This document shows positions 7,941 through 17,921 of a stretch of 64,000 nucleotides of DNA, piece after piece; the stretch's first letter is position 1; every line of letters starts with the position of its first letter. A model generated the notes under the pieces. That model searched no databases. It was not told the DNA's origin and was given only the letters and a program-made list of their open reading frames with translations. The stretch is from Streptomyces sp. CG 926 (lineage in GTDB: Bacteria; Actinomycetota; Actinomycetes; Streptomycetales; Streptomycetaceae), in the NCBI RefSeq assembly GCF_003148825.1, contig NZ_QGGZ01000013.1, forward strand, positions 186,001-250,000, written 5' to 3'. Position numbers and translations under genes: made by a program.

Positions 7941-8846
7941 GTGGAAAGCACCATCCGTACCCCGGATGCCAGCTCGGTCACCGTCGGTGTGGACGGCTCG
8001 GAACAGGCACGAGCCGCCGCCCTGTGGGCCGGCGGCGAGGCTTCACGCCGTGGCCGTCCCCTGCACATCGTCTTCGGCGCCGACACCGACGGCAGGGCGC
8101 TGTACTTGTCGGCGGAAACCATCGAGCAGGTCCGTGCCGCGGGCCGGGAGCTCTTGGACGATACGGCCAAGGCCGTGCGCGCCGAATACCCCGGTCTGAA
8201 CGTGACCACCGAGTTCAGCCGTGTGGACGCCGCCACCACCCTCCACCGGGCCGGCGGCCTGTACGGCACGGTCGTCGTCGGCAATCGCGGCCTCGGCGGC
8301 TTCACCTCGCTCATGCTCGGCTCGGTCGGCCTGGCCACCGCCGCCGCGGCAAGGACGCCCGTCATCGTGGTCCGCGGCATCGAGGGGACGGAGGAACGGG
8401 GAGTCGTTCTGGCGGCGGTCCGCGACGAGCACGACCTGGTGATCGCCCGGTACGCCGCTCGTGAGGCCGAGCTACGCAAAGCGTCCCTGCGAGTGCTGCA
8501 CGTATGGAACATCATCCAGTCGGTGGGCGACGTCGTGCCCATGCTCGACGACATCGACGGGCTCACCAGGGAACACGTCGAGACCCTGAGGGCGGTCACG
8601 GACGTGATCCATGCGGAGTTCCCCGACCTGGCGGTCGAAAGCGACGCGGAGAAGAGCATGTCCGTGGCCGCCGTCCTCGTGGAGGCGTCCCGGCATGCCG
8701 ACCTGCTGGTGACCGGCGGTCGACGGGCCACCCCGCTGGGGCTCGGCCGGAGCCTGGGCAGGGTGACGCACAGCCTGGTCCATCACGCCCACTGCCCTGT
8801 CCTGCTCATCCCGCGGTTCGGTGACGACCTCGGGAGCACGTCATGA
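7941..8846 (+). CDS. Tandem-domain universal stress protein
   Basis: This 301-aa protein starts at GTG 7941 with GGGAG about 6 bases upstream. An earlier in-frame start at 7893 lacks a good site and adds unmatched residues. Domain 1 begins VTVGVDGSEQARAAALWA and carries VVVGNRGLGGFTSLMLGS, a good ATP-loop pattern. Domain 2 ends LLVTGGRRATPLGLGRSLG then VTHSLVHHAHCPVLLIP. The stop overlaps the next USP gene by 4 bases (ATGA), so the two are coupled. It is divergent from the CBS-BON gene at 7013 and shares the palindrome-rich promoter region. A role in ATP-linked stress survival is taken from the family. Confidence 0.9.
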   Translation: MESTIRTPDASSVTVGVDGSEQARAAALWAGGEASRRGRPLHIVFGADTDGRALYLSAETIEQVRAAGRELLDDTAKAVRAEYPGLNVTTEFSRVDAATTLHRAGGLYGTVVVGNRGLGGFTSLMLGSVGLATAAAARTPVIVVRGIEGTEERGVVLAAVRDEHDLVIARYAAREAELRKASLRVLHVWNIIQSVGDVVPMLDDIDGLTREHVETLRAVTDVIHAEFPDLAVESDAEKSMSVAAVLVEASRHADLLVTGGRRATPLGLGRSLGRVTHSLVHHAHCPVLLIPRFGDDLGSTS

Positions 8847-9703
8847 CCGGGCGGATCGACCCTCACGACATCGTGCTCGGTATCGACCCCGACCGGGACT
8901 GGCATGTGGCCTTGGCGTGGGCGGCCGACGAAGCCCATCGGCGTCGGCTACCGTTGCGCCTGCTGCTCGCCGTACCGCCACAGCACGACACCCAGCACCT
9001 GGACGACACCCCGCGGCAGCTGGCCCTGCGCCGGGCCGGAGCCGAACGGCTGGGCATGGCCCAGGACTGGGTGCGCGAACGACACCCGGAAGTCGGCGTC
9101 AGCACGGACCTGCTCGGCGGGTTCCCCGCCCACGTGCTCGGCACGGCTTCGCGGCACGCCAGGATGGTCGTCCTCGGCTCCCGACACCTGAGCCGCACCG
9201 CGGAGTTTCTCAGCGCCGGGTCGACCGTGGTCCCTGTGACGGCCCAGGCACACTGTCCAGTGGTCGTCGTCGCCGACGCCGAGCACATCACCCAGCAGCC
9301 GCCGTACATCGTCGTCGGCATCGATGGCAGCCCGTCCTCCACGGCCGCGCTCGCCTTCGCGTTCGACGAGGCGGACCTGCGCGGGGCGTCGCTGCGGGTG
9401 GTGTCCGTATGGCAGCCGCCGCTGCTCCTGCTGCACGACGAGGACGTCGCACTGCAGGAGCAACGTGCCCTGCTCGCGGAGGCCACCGCCGGCTTGGCCG
9501 GCAAGTACCCTGACGTAACCCTGACCCACGAGATTCCGATGGGTCATCCGGTCGAAGAACTGGCCCAGGCCGCCGAGCACGCCCTCGCCGTCGTCGTGGG
9601 CCGACGGGGCCGCGGGGGGTACACCGGGATGCGCCTCGGGTCCGTCGTCCACGGCCTGCTGCACCGGGCCCACTGCCCCGTGATCACCGTGGCCGGTGAC
9701 TGA
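8843..9703 (+). CDS. Tandem-domain universal stress protein
   Basis: This 286-aa protein starts at ATG 8843, overlapping the previous USP stop by 4 bases. Domain 1 (DIVLGIDPDRDWHVALAWA) has an atypical loop, VVLGSRHLSRTAEFLSAGS. Domain 2 (YIVVGIDGSPSSTAALAFA) has the canonical VVVGRRGRGGYTGMRLGS followed by VHGLLHRAHCPVITV. The ATP-competent loop is therefore in the second half, the reverse of the paralogue at 6106. The gene is followed after 5 bases by a P-type ATPase, so 7941-12563 probably forms one operon of two stress proteins, a cation pump and a small DUF1918 protein. Confidence 0.9.
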   Translation: MTGRIDPHDIVLGIDPDRDWHVALAWAADEAHRRRLPLRLLLAVPPQHDTQHLDDTPRQLALRRAGAERLGMAQDWVRERHPEVGVSTDLLGGFPAHVLGTASRHARMVVLGSRHLSRTAEFLSAGSTVVPVTAQAHCPVVVVADAEHITQQPPYIVVGIDGSPSSTAALAFAFDEADLRGASLRVVSVWQPPLLLLHDEDVALQEQRALLAEATAGLAGKYPDVTLTHEIPMGHPVEELAQAAEHALAVVVGRRGRGGYTGMRLGSVVHGLLHRAHCPVITVAGD

Positions 9704-9708
9704 CCGCC

Positions 9709-12305
<2,597 letters not shown>

Positions 12306-12309
<4 letters not shown>

Positions 12310-12563
12310 ACACGTTCTCCCCTCCCCACACGCATGGCTTCCACGCCGAGGTCGGCGACCAGATCCTCGTCGGCGGCCCCTCCATAGGAAAGCCGGGACG
12401 GGACGGAGAGGTCATCGCCCTACACCACATGGACGGCACCCCGCCCTACGACGTCCGCTGGTCCGACACCGGTCGCACGTCGGTGTTCTTCCCCGGTCCG
12501 GACGCGCACGTCCACCACTTGCACGAACCCGCGCGCGACCGAGTGGACAAGCAGCGGCCATAA
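12306..12563 (+). CDS. DUF1918 small protein
   Basis: This 85-aa protein starts at ATG 12306, which overlaps the ATPase stop by 4 bases. The body reads AEVGDQILVGGPSIGKPGRDG then EVIALHHMDGTPPYDVRW and FFPGPDAHVHHLHE. This is the DUF1918 pattern: a small beta-barrel-like fold with PPY.VRW and FFPGPDA. Such proteins are common in actinobacterial stress loci, and no biochemical function is established. It is the last gene of the USP-USP-ATPase operon, and the histidine kinase gene follows after 96 bases with its own ribosome site. The His-rich PDAHVHHLHEP tail might bind metal, which is a guess only. Confidence 0.8.
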
Positions 12564-12659
12564 GGGCCAAGGGAACCCGTCCGGGCGGGATCCCACCTCC
12601 GGTCGGGGCTACGGTGGAGACGTGGTCTTCTCGCGGTTGCTGCCGGCCGGAGGTGGGAC

Positions 12660-14390
12660 ATGAGCGCGGACGGCCGGCCCGCCCGTAGCGGCGGCGTGCC
12701 GAGGTTGCGCCTGGACGAACTGCTCGACGAGCTGCAGGTACGCATCGACGAGGTCCGGGGCACACGGGACCGGCTGAACGGATTGCTGGAAGCCGTGATG
12801 TCGGTAGGTCGGGAACTCGACCTGCCCCAGGTACTGAACGGCATCGTCGAAGCCGCCGTGGTGCTGGTGGATGCCGAGTACGGGGCACTCGGCGTCATCG
12901 GTGACGCGGAGAAGCTCGCCGAATTCCTCCCCGTCGGGATCGACGACGAACTCCGCTCGCAGATCGGCGACCTGCCCTCCGGCCACGGCATCCTCGGTGA
13001 GCTGATCCGCCATCCGGAGCCCCTGCGCCTGTCGGAGCTGTCCGAGCACCCCGCCTCGTACGGATTCCCGCCCCACCACCCGCCGATGCACTCGTTCCTC
13101 GGTGTCCCCATCCGCGTTCGGGAGGCAGTGTTCGGGAACCTCTACCTCACCGAGAAGCGCGGCGGCGCCGACTTCGACGCCGAGGACGAAGCGGTCCTGT
13201 CCACCCTCGCCGTCGCCGCCGGCATCGCCATCGAGAACGCGCGCCTGTTCGCGGACGTCCGCCTCCGCGAGCGCTGGCTGGAAGCGAACTCCGACATCAC
13301 CAGCGCCTTGCTTTCGGGCGCGCCCGACCACGAGGTCCTCGCGGGCATGCTGGAGAGGGCCGTGGACATCACGGGCGCGGACCTGGGTGTCTTCTACCTC
13401 CTGGGCTCCGGGGGCGAGCTCCGCGGGTCCCTGGCTCTGGGGGAGGGCGCGGAGGCTCACCGGGGCATCGTCCTGCCCACGACGCGTGGAACCCTGGCGG
13501 AAGCCGCTCTGGCACGAGACGGTCTCGTCACGGTGGCCGATGTGGAAAACGACGAACGGGTCACCGTTCAGCCCGAACGCTGGAAGGGGTTCGGCCCGGC
13601 GGTCGCGGTAACCGTGAGTACCAAGGAGAGACTGAACGGCGTGCTGATGCTGGCCCGACGGCGCGGACGCGTCGTGTTCGCCGCTGCGGAGGTCGCGGCG
13701 CTTCCCGGCTTCGCCGGGCAGGCCGCACTCGCGCTGGAGCTGGCAGACCGCCGCCGCGACGCGGAACAGATGAGCATGCTGGAGGACCACGACCGCATCG
13801 CCCGCGACCTGCACGATCTGGCGATCCAGCGCCTTTTCGCGACCGGAATGACCCTGCAGAGCGCCCAGCGTTTCGCCGAACACCCCGAAGTCTCCGAGAG
13901 GCTCGGCCGCGCGGTCGACGACCTCGACGCCACCATCAAGATCATCCGATCCACCATCTTCGGGTTGCGTGAGCGCGCATCTCCGGCGACCGGCTCCGAA
14001 CTGCGTTCTCGTGCCGTCCAGACACTCGACCAGGCCTCAGCCGTCCTCGGGTTCGCCCCAGCACTGCGCATGGAAGGGCTGATCGACACCGACGTACCAC
14101 CCGCCGTGGCCGACGAGGCCCTCGCCGTGCTGGGAGAAGCACTCACCAACATCGCCCGGCACGCCCGGGCCGCGCACGCGGAGGTCGCCGTCGTCGCGGC
14201 GGATGGCGCGCTGACCCTCACGGTGACCGATGACGGCGTGGGCATGCCCGACTGTGAACGGCGCAGCGGACTTCGCAACCTCGCCGAGCGTGCCGAGCGG
14301 CTCGGCGGCCGCATGTCGGTAGTTCGGCGGGCCGAAGAAGCGCACGGCACCAGACTGGAATGGGAGGTGCCCCTGGCACCACCGACGTGA
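12660..14390 (+). CDS. DevS/DosT-like GAF-GAF sensor histidine kinase
   Basis: This 576-aa soluble sensor kinase starts at ATG 12660 with GGAGGTGGG just upstream. The first GAF domain (about 45-200) contains LPSGHGILGELI, then GFPPHHPPMHSFLGVPIRVR; the His before PPM (His140) aligns with the proximal haem ligand of mycobacterial DevS/DosT, so haem-based O2/NO/CO sensing is plausible. A second GAF spans about 205-360. The dimerisation box is DRIARDLHDLAIQRLF with phospho-acceptor His385, followed by a HATPase_c domain (ALTNIARHA, DDGVGM, SGLRNLAERA). It is the same length as the paralogue at 23403-25133. Neither response regulator gene is adjacent; the nearer one is 1.9 kb downstream on the other strand. 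Confidence 0.9.
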   Translation: MSADGRPARSGGVPRLRLDELLDELQVRIDEVRGTRDRLNGLLEAVMSVGRELDLPQVLNGIVEAAVVLVDAEYGALGVIGDAEKLAEFLPVGIDDELRSQIGDLPSGHGILGELIRHPEPLRLSELSEHPASYGFPPHHPPMHSFLGVPIRVREAVFGNLYLTEKRGGADFDAEDEAVLSTLAVAAGIAIENARLFADVRLRERWLEANSDITSALLSGAPDHEVLAGMLERAVDITGADLGVFYLLGSGGELRGSLALGEGAEAHRGIVLPTTRGTLAEAALARDGLVTVADVENDERVTVQPERWKGFGPAVAVTVSTKERLNGVLMLARRRGRVVFAAAEVAALPGFAGQAALALELADRRRDAEQMSMLEDHDRIARDLHDLAIQRLFATGMTLQSAQRFAEHPEVSERLGRAVDDLDATIKIIRSTIFGLRERASPATGSELRSRAVQTLDQASAVLGFAPALRMEGLIDTDVPPAVADEALAVLGEALTNIARHARAAHAEVAVVAADGALTLTVTDDGVGMPDCERRSGLRNLAERAERLGGRMSVVRRAEEAHGTRLEWEVPLAPPT

Positions 14391-14460
14391 CCAGCACCCT
14401 CGGCGGTGACTGCGGCGCTCGTGAGTCGGCCGAATTTCGTCTGCGCTCTCGTTCAGGTTC

Positions 14461-14817
14461 GACATCGCCGTCGTGGCCTCGTACACGTCAGTGCCGGTCG
14501 CTTCGGACTCGTCTCGCGGCGGGCAGCGGTGTCCGCGCGCACCGGAAGGTGCGCTGGGGGTCTTCCTGTTCAGCAGCGGTCCGGTCGACAGCTCTGCGGA
14601 GCAGGGTGAGATTCCGCCGGTTCCGGCCGTCGCGCGTCAGACGGAACGCCTGCGAGCCCGCGAGCACGTCACCTTCGGTGGGAGTATCACGGAGAGCACG
14701 CCCGGACTCATGGCCAAGGCTTTGGCCCGTCACGGCAAGGGCGGTGACTTCCGCGACCCCGAGGGCATCCAGACCTGGGCCCACCACATCAGCAGTGAAC
14801 TCGCCACGGCCGCCTGA
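14461..14817 (+). pseudogene. Flavodoxin-domain protein remnant
   Basis: A frame ending at 14817 reads FDIAVVASYTS, then an unmatched stretch, then VFLFSSGPVDSSAEQGEIPPVPAVA and ARGHVTFGG-like AREHVTFGGSITEST, closing with DFRDPEGIQTWAHHISSEL (segments quoted in part). The FLFSSGP, HVTFGG and RDP..I..WA elements are characteristic of the actinobacterial flavodoxin-domain (HemG/protoporphyrinogen-oxidase-like) proteins often found in DosR-type regulons. The N-terminal FMN phosphate-binding loop and first strands are missing and there is no good start, so it is a gene remnant. It lies in an otherwise empty stretch between the histidine kinase and a CBS gene. Confidence 0.6.
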
Positions 14818-15126
14818 ACGGTTCACCCCGGCCCTGCTCTCCAGCCGCGGGTACGGCGTGAGTTCGGGGGCGAGATCGCCGGACGGCCAGGTTCACACGG
14901 CGTGCGTGCCGAAGCTGATCCTGACGTCCGGCACCGCCTCAGGAGTGGTGTTCGTGCTGCTCGTCGCACTCACCTGGTCGCTGTCGCGCCCTGCCGGCGG
15001 GAGCCGGCCTTCGTCGCGGTGGCGGTCGTGTCTGTACAGGTGGTCGCGTCCATCATCCGACGCCGGATCCGTGACGAGCATCCCCGAGAAGCCTGATGCC
15101 GAAGAGAGCTGACCGACCTCCCATCG
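14818..15126. other. Gap with a possible frameshifted small membrane-protein remnant
   Basis: No intact gene is visible. On the plus strand around 14925-14990 one frame encodes a hydrophobic run (SGVVFVLLVALTWSLSRPA). Just after it, a different frame encodes REPAFVAVAVVSVQVVASII then RRRIRDEHPREA, stopping at 15096. Together they would make a two-helix membrane protein with a basic tail if a frameshift near 15000 were repaired. This is weak evidence, and it fits the general decay seen on both sides (flavodoxin remnant before, USP and CBS remnants after). Confidence 0.25.
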
Positions 15127-15633
15127 TCAAGCGGTAGGCCTCTCAGGTCCCGCAGGAAGGTGCGGGCTTCCTTCGTGCGGTGGTACGTGCGGGCCCATCT
15201 CGTCCCGAGGTCCTGGGGGCTCCTCCAGGACGCTCCACGCGATGGGGCCGAGCAGATCGGCCACTCTGCGGAAGACGTCCATCAGCAGGTCGTCCACCGT
15301 CAGCACCCCCACGACACGCTGCCCGTCGAGGACGGGAAGGCGCCGCACGCCACCGCTGCGCAACCTCCGGTACGCGTCGTGGATGTCATCGGCGACATCG
15401 ACCGTGAGAGCGGGTGCTGTCATGATTCCTGCCACCGGATCGTCGCCGTCGAGCCCCGCTGCCACCGCACGCAACGCAATGTCACGATCGGTGACGATGC
15501 CCAGCAGTGCTTCGCCCTCCGTCACGACGAGGCAGCCGACCCCGTAGGTGTCCATGCGCCGAGCTGCCTCGCCGATGGTCGTCGTGGCGTTTACGGACAC
15601 CGCCGGGGCGGACATCGAAGCGGATACGTTCAT
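15127..15633 (-). CDS. Two-CBS-domain protein without BON domain
   Basis: This 168-aa protein starts at ATG 15633 behind AAGGGGAAGGA. The longer upstream frame runs through a USP remnant and is rejected. CBS 1 is VNATTTIGEAARRMDTYGVG then CLVVTEGEALLGIVTDRDIA. CBS 2 is IMTAPALTVDVADDIHDAYR then RRLPVLDGQRVVGVLTVDDL. Unlike the CBS-BON paralogues in this window it ends in an acidic/His/Pro tail, not a BON domain. It resembles the stand-alone actinobacterial CBS proteins of the IMPDH-like regulatory type (the hypoxic response protein group). The sensed ligand is unknown; adenosine nucleotides are the family norm. Confidence 0.85.
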   Translation of the reverse strand: MNVSASMSAPAVSVNATTTIGEAARRMDTYGVGCLVVTEGEALLGIVTDRDIALRAVAAGLDGDDPVAGIMTAPALTVDVADDIHDAYRRLRSGGVRRLPVLDGQRVVGVLTVDDLLMDVFRRVADLLGPIAWSVLEEPPGPRDEMGPHVPPHEGSPHLPAGPERPTA

Positions 15634-15764
15634 CGCCGTGTTCCTTCCCCTTGAGCCGGTGGCATTCACCGTAGGCAGGAGTAGCGGCCCGGGGGAGGGC
15701 CGGGCAGACTCCAGGGCGGGTCCGCACGGCCCTGTTCTGCCCGAGCCGGGTGCGTCGGGCCCGT

Positions 15765-15945
15765 GAGGTGGGGGGACCGGACGAGCACCACGGGTCGATC
15801 GGTCTCCATGATGGTGCTCCGACCGACGGATCCCGCGAGGAAGCCTCGTACGCTGCCGAGCCCGCGCCGCGCCTCTTAGGACGGCCTCACGGCCGGCCCA
15901 GCGGGCGGCGGCGACGGATTCGGGCGACCCGACGGCCATCGGCAT
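15765..15945 (-). pseudogene. Universal stress protein remnant joined to a CBS gene
   Basis: Reading the minus strand from 15945 gives MPMAVGSPESVAAARWAGRE then AVLRGAARA, the start of a USP lacking its first few residues. About 80 bases later, in a shifted frame, the DNA reads LGSVRGFLAGSVGRSTIM then ETDRPVVLVR, the loop and last strand of a USP domain. About 80 residues between the two and the whole second domain are gone. The 5' end overlaps the last codons of the truncated CBS gene at 15887-16267 in another frame, which marks a deletion junction at roughly 15930. No protein is expected. Confidence 0.7.
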
Positions 15946-16267
15946 CGACCACCGGAAGGTGCTTGAAGTGTCCTTTCGTCATCAGTCGGGCGGCGCCCGC
16001 GATCGTGGCATCCCTGGGTACGGTCACCGGCGACGCGGTCATCAGCTGCCCCGCGGTCACGGCGTGGGATGCGTCGGCGCCTTCTGCCTCGGTCAACAGA
16101 TCGGCTTCCGAAACGACGCCTACGACCTGGCCTTCTGTCGAAAGCACGGGCAGGGAGCTGAAGCCCCAGCGGCTCATGGATTCGGTGATGTCGTGAACCG
16201 ATGCTCCGGGATCAATTGATACGGCGGCGTGCGTCATCACATCGTTCACGGTGCGCAAGTGCTTCAC
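15887..16267 (-). CDS. Truncated CBS-domain protein (BON domain lost)
   Basis: A GTG start at 16267 with GGAAG upstream gives 126 aa beginning VKHLRTVNDVMTHAAVSIDP, closely matching its paralogue at 5464-6066 (MKHVRTVDDVMTHAAVS). CBS 1 is complete (SSLPVLSTEGQVVGVVSEAD). CBS 2 starts normally (GQLMTASPVTVP...FKHLPVVDADGRRV) but then changes to ARIRRRRPLGRP and stops, where the paralogue continues VGVVSRGDLLKVYLRP and a BON domain. The break coincides with the start of the USP remnant in another frame, so a deletion removed the rear of this gene. The second CBS fold is incomplete and the product is probably non-functional. It lies 68 bases downstream of the response regulator gene. Confidence 0.7.
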   Translation of the reverse strand: MKHLRTVNDVMTHAAVSIDPGASVHDITESMSRWGFSSLPVLSTEGQVVGVVSEADLLTEAEGADASHAVTAGQLMTASPVTVPRDATIAGAARLMTKGHFKHLPVVDADGRRVARIRRRRPLGRP

Positions 16268-16335
16268 GATTCTTCCAGCCGCCGGCTCGTTTCGTGTCAT
16301 CCGGCCCGGCTTCCGCCCGTGGTCGGGAGTAGGGC

Positions 16336-17052
16336 TCATCGTGACGATCGTGATGTCGTGGTGCTGCTTCCGTCCTCGTGCTCGTGGACCTGTGCAGCGA
16401 TGACCGCGGCCTGGACCCGGCGCTCGACGCCCAGCTTTCCGAGCAGCCGTGAGATGTGGTTCTTGACGGTCTTCTCCGACAGATAGAGCCGCTTGGCGAT
16501 CTGGCGGTTGGTGAGGCCGCCCCCGATGAGTTCGAGTACCGCTCGCTCGCGTTCGGACAAGGTGGCCAGGCGGGCATCTTCGGCCGCCTTGGCGGGAACC
16601 GGGTCACGCAGGGAGTGCATCAGCCGGGCGGTGGTGGCCGGGTCGAGCATCGATTGGCCGGTGGAAACCGTTCGTACGGCAGAGAGGAGGTCGGATCCCT
16701 TGATCTGCTTGAGTACGTATCCAGCGGCTCCCGCCATGATGGCGTCCAAGAGCGCGTCCTCGTCGTCGAACGACGTCAGCATCAGGCAGGCCAGATCGGG
16801 CATGCGTGAGCGGAGTTCGCGGCAGACGGTGATGCCGTCGCCGTCGGGCAAGCGCACGTCGAGCACCGCGACGTCCGGTCGCAGGGCGGGGCCGCGTGCC
16901 AGTGCCTGCTCCGCGGTGCCGGCCTCGCCCACGACGGTGATGTCCGGTTCGGCGTCCAGAAGGTCATGCAGGCCCCGGCGGACCACTTCGTGGTCGTCGA
17001 GAAGGAACACCTTGATCGGAGCCTCGGCGGAGGTACTCGCTACGTCGGACAT
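16336..17052 (-). CDS. NarL/DevR-type response regulator
   Basis: This 238-aa two-domain regulator starts at ATG 17052. The receiver domain has the acidic pair FLLDDHEVVRRG, phospho-acceptor Asp65 in VAVLDVRLPDGDG, the Thr of LMLTSFDDE and Lys of YVLKQIKG. The output domain is a LuxR-type helix-turn-helix (LTNRQIAKRLYLSEKTVKNH then ISRLLGKLGVERRVQAAV). LDDHEVVRRGLHDLL, SFDDEDALLDAIMAG and the SEKTVKNH recognition helix are hallmarks of DevR/DosR and streptomycete OsdR. The tail after the DNA-binding domain is Ser/Thr-rich. It probably acts on the 14-bp palindromes in this region. It has a close paralogue at 21479-22180. Confidence 0.9.
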   Translation of the reverse strand: MSDVASTSAEAPIKVFLLDDHEVVRRGLHDLLDAEPDITVVGEAGTAEQALARGPALRPDVAVLDVRLPDGDGITVCRELRSRMPDLACLMLTSFDDEDALLDAIMAGAAGYVLKQIKGSDLLSAVRTVSTGQSMLDPATTARLMHSLRDPVPAKAAEDARLATLSERERAVLELIGGGLTNRQIAKRLYLSEKTVKNHISRLLGKLGVERRVQAAVIAAQVHEHEDGSSTTTSRSSR

Positions 17053-17149
17053 GTTCGCCGCCTGATTCGAACCACGCTAGGGACGCTTTCTTTCGAATTG
17101 TCTCAGTAGCTCGCTCATGTGCACCTTCATCGTGTGGGTGGGTGTCGAG

Positions 17150-17794
17150 TCACGTGTTGGCCGCCACCGCCCCGTCGAGTGCCATCCTGACGTCCACGAC
17201 CCCCTCGACCGCCCGGATGGCGCGGGCCAGGAGGGGGATCAGGGCGCGGTCACGCAGTGGCCCTCGGAGGGTGACGACACCGTCTTGCACGGAGAAGGTC
17301 AACGACAGTCCTGGGGCGAGTTCGCTCACGACGGCCTGACGGATTTCCTCTTCCAGCTCCTCATCCGGGCGCAGAAAGACTTTCAGCAGGTCTTTGCGGC
17401 TGACGACGCCCTCCAGCATGCCGAGGTCATTCACGACGGGCAGACGCTTCACCCGCTTGCGGGCCATGATGCGCGCCGCCTCGGCGATGGTCGCGTTCGG
17501 GTGCACGGTGACGGCCGGGGCTGACATCAGGTCCTCGGCCAGGACCCCGGCGGCCTTGGACGCCTCCTCCAGCTGGTCTGGGAGGTGGGGCTCCTCGCGT
17601 CGGAATTCCTCCTTGGGCAGGAGATCGGCCTCCGAGACGACCCCGACGACACGGCCCTCACCTTCGAGAACGGGTACCGCGCTCACCTTCCACTCGTGCA
17701 TGAGTTCGATGATCTCCTTGTAGCCGGCTTCCCGCCCGATGGCGATCGCGGTATGCGTCATGACGTCACTGACGGTGTAGCGGGATGCGGACAT
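17150..17794 (-). CDS. CBS-pair and BON domain protein
   Basis: This 214-aa protein starts at ATG 17794 behind AAGGAG. It contains CBS 1 (VSDVMTHTAIAIGREAGYKE...SAVPVLEGEGRVVGVVSEAD), a longer charged linker (KEEFRREEPHLPDQLEEASK), CBS 2 (DLMSAPAVTVHPNATIAEAA...KRLPVVNDLGMLEGVVSRKD) and a BON domain (LTFSVQDGVVTLRGPLRDRA). The linker between the CBS repeats is longer than in the three other CBS-BON proteins here. A perfect DosR-box-like palindrome lies about 90 bases upstream (17883-17896). The gene is downstream of the phosphoketolase gene on the same strand, but the palindrome suggests it has its own promoter. Confidence 0.9.
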   Translation of the reverse strand: MSASRYTVSDVMTHTAIAIGREAGYKEIIELMHEWKVSAVPVLEGEGRVVGVVSEADLLPKEEFRREEPHLPDQLEEASKAAGVLAEDLMSAPAVTVHPNATIAEAARIMARKRVKRLPVVNDLGMLEGVVSRKDLLKVFLRPDEELEEEIRQAVVSELAPGLSLTFSVQDGVVTLRGPLRDRALIPLLARAIRAVEGVVDVRMALDGAVAANT

Positions 17795-17861
17795 GGTCGA
17801 CTCCTTACCGTGGTCGGGTCGGACTCTCTACAGTCTCGGCACCGAGGCACCTGTGCCGGCA

Positions 17862-17896
17862 GGGTCCAGTGGGCCGATGTGGGGGCCGACCGGCCC
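17862..17896. promoter_or_regulatory. DosR-box-like palindrome upstream of the CBS-BON gene
   Basis: GGGCCGACCGGCCC at 17883-17896 is a 14-mer palindrome of the same class as the sites at 7838, 22256 and 25389. A weaker companion (GGGTCCAGTGGGCC, 17862-17875) precedes it. Both lie 68-102 bases upstream of the CBS-BON start at 17794 (minus strand), between that gene and the phosphoketolase stop, so they most likely regulate the CBS-BON gene. Confidence 0.6.
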
Positions 17897-17921
17897 CATG
17901 ACCGGCGCCGCCCATGTGAGC

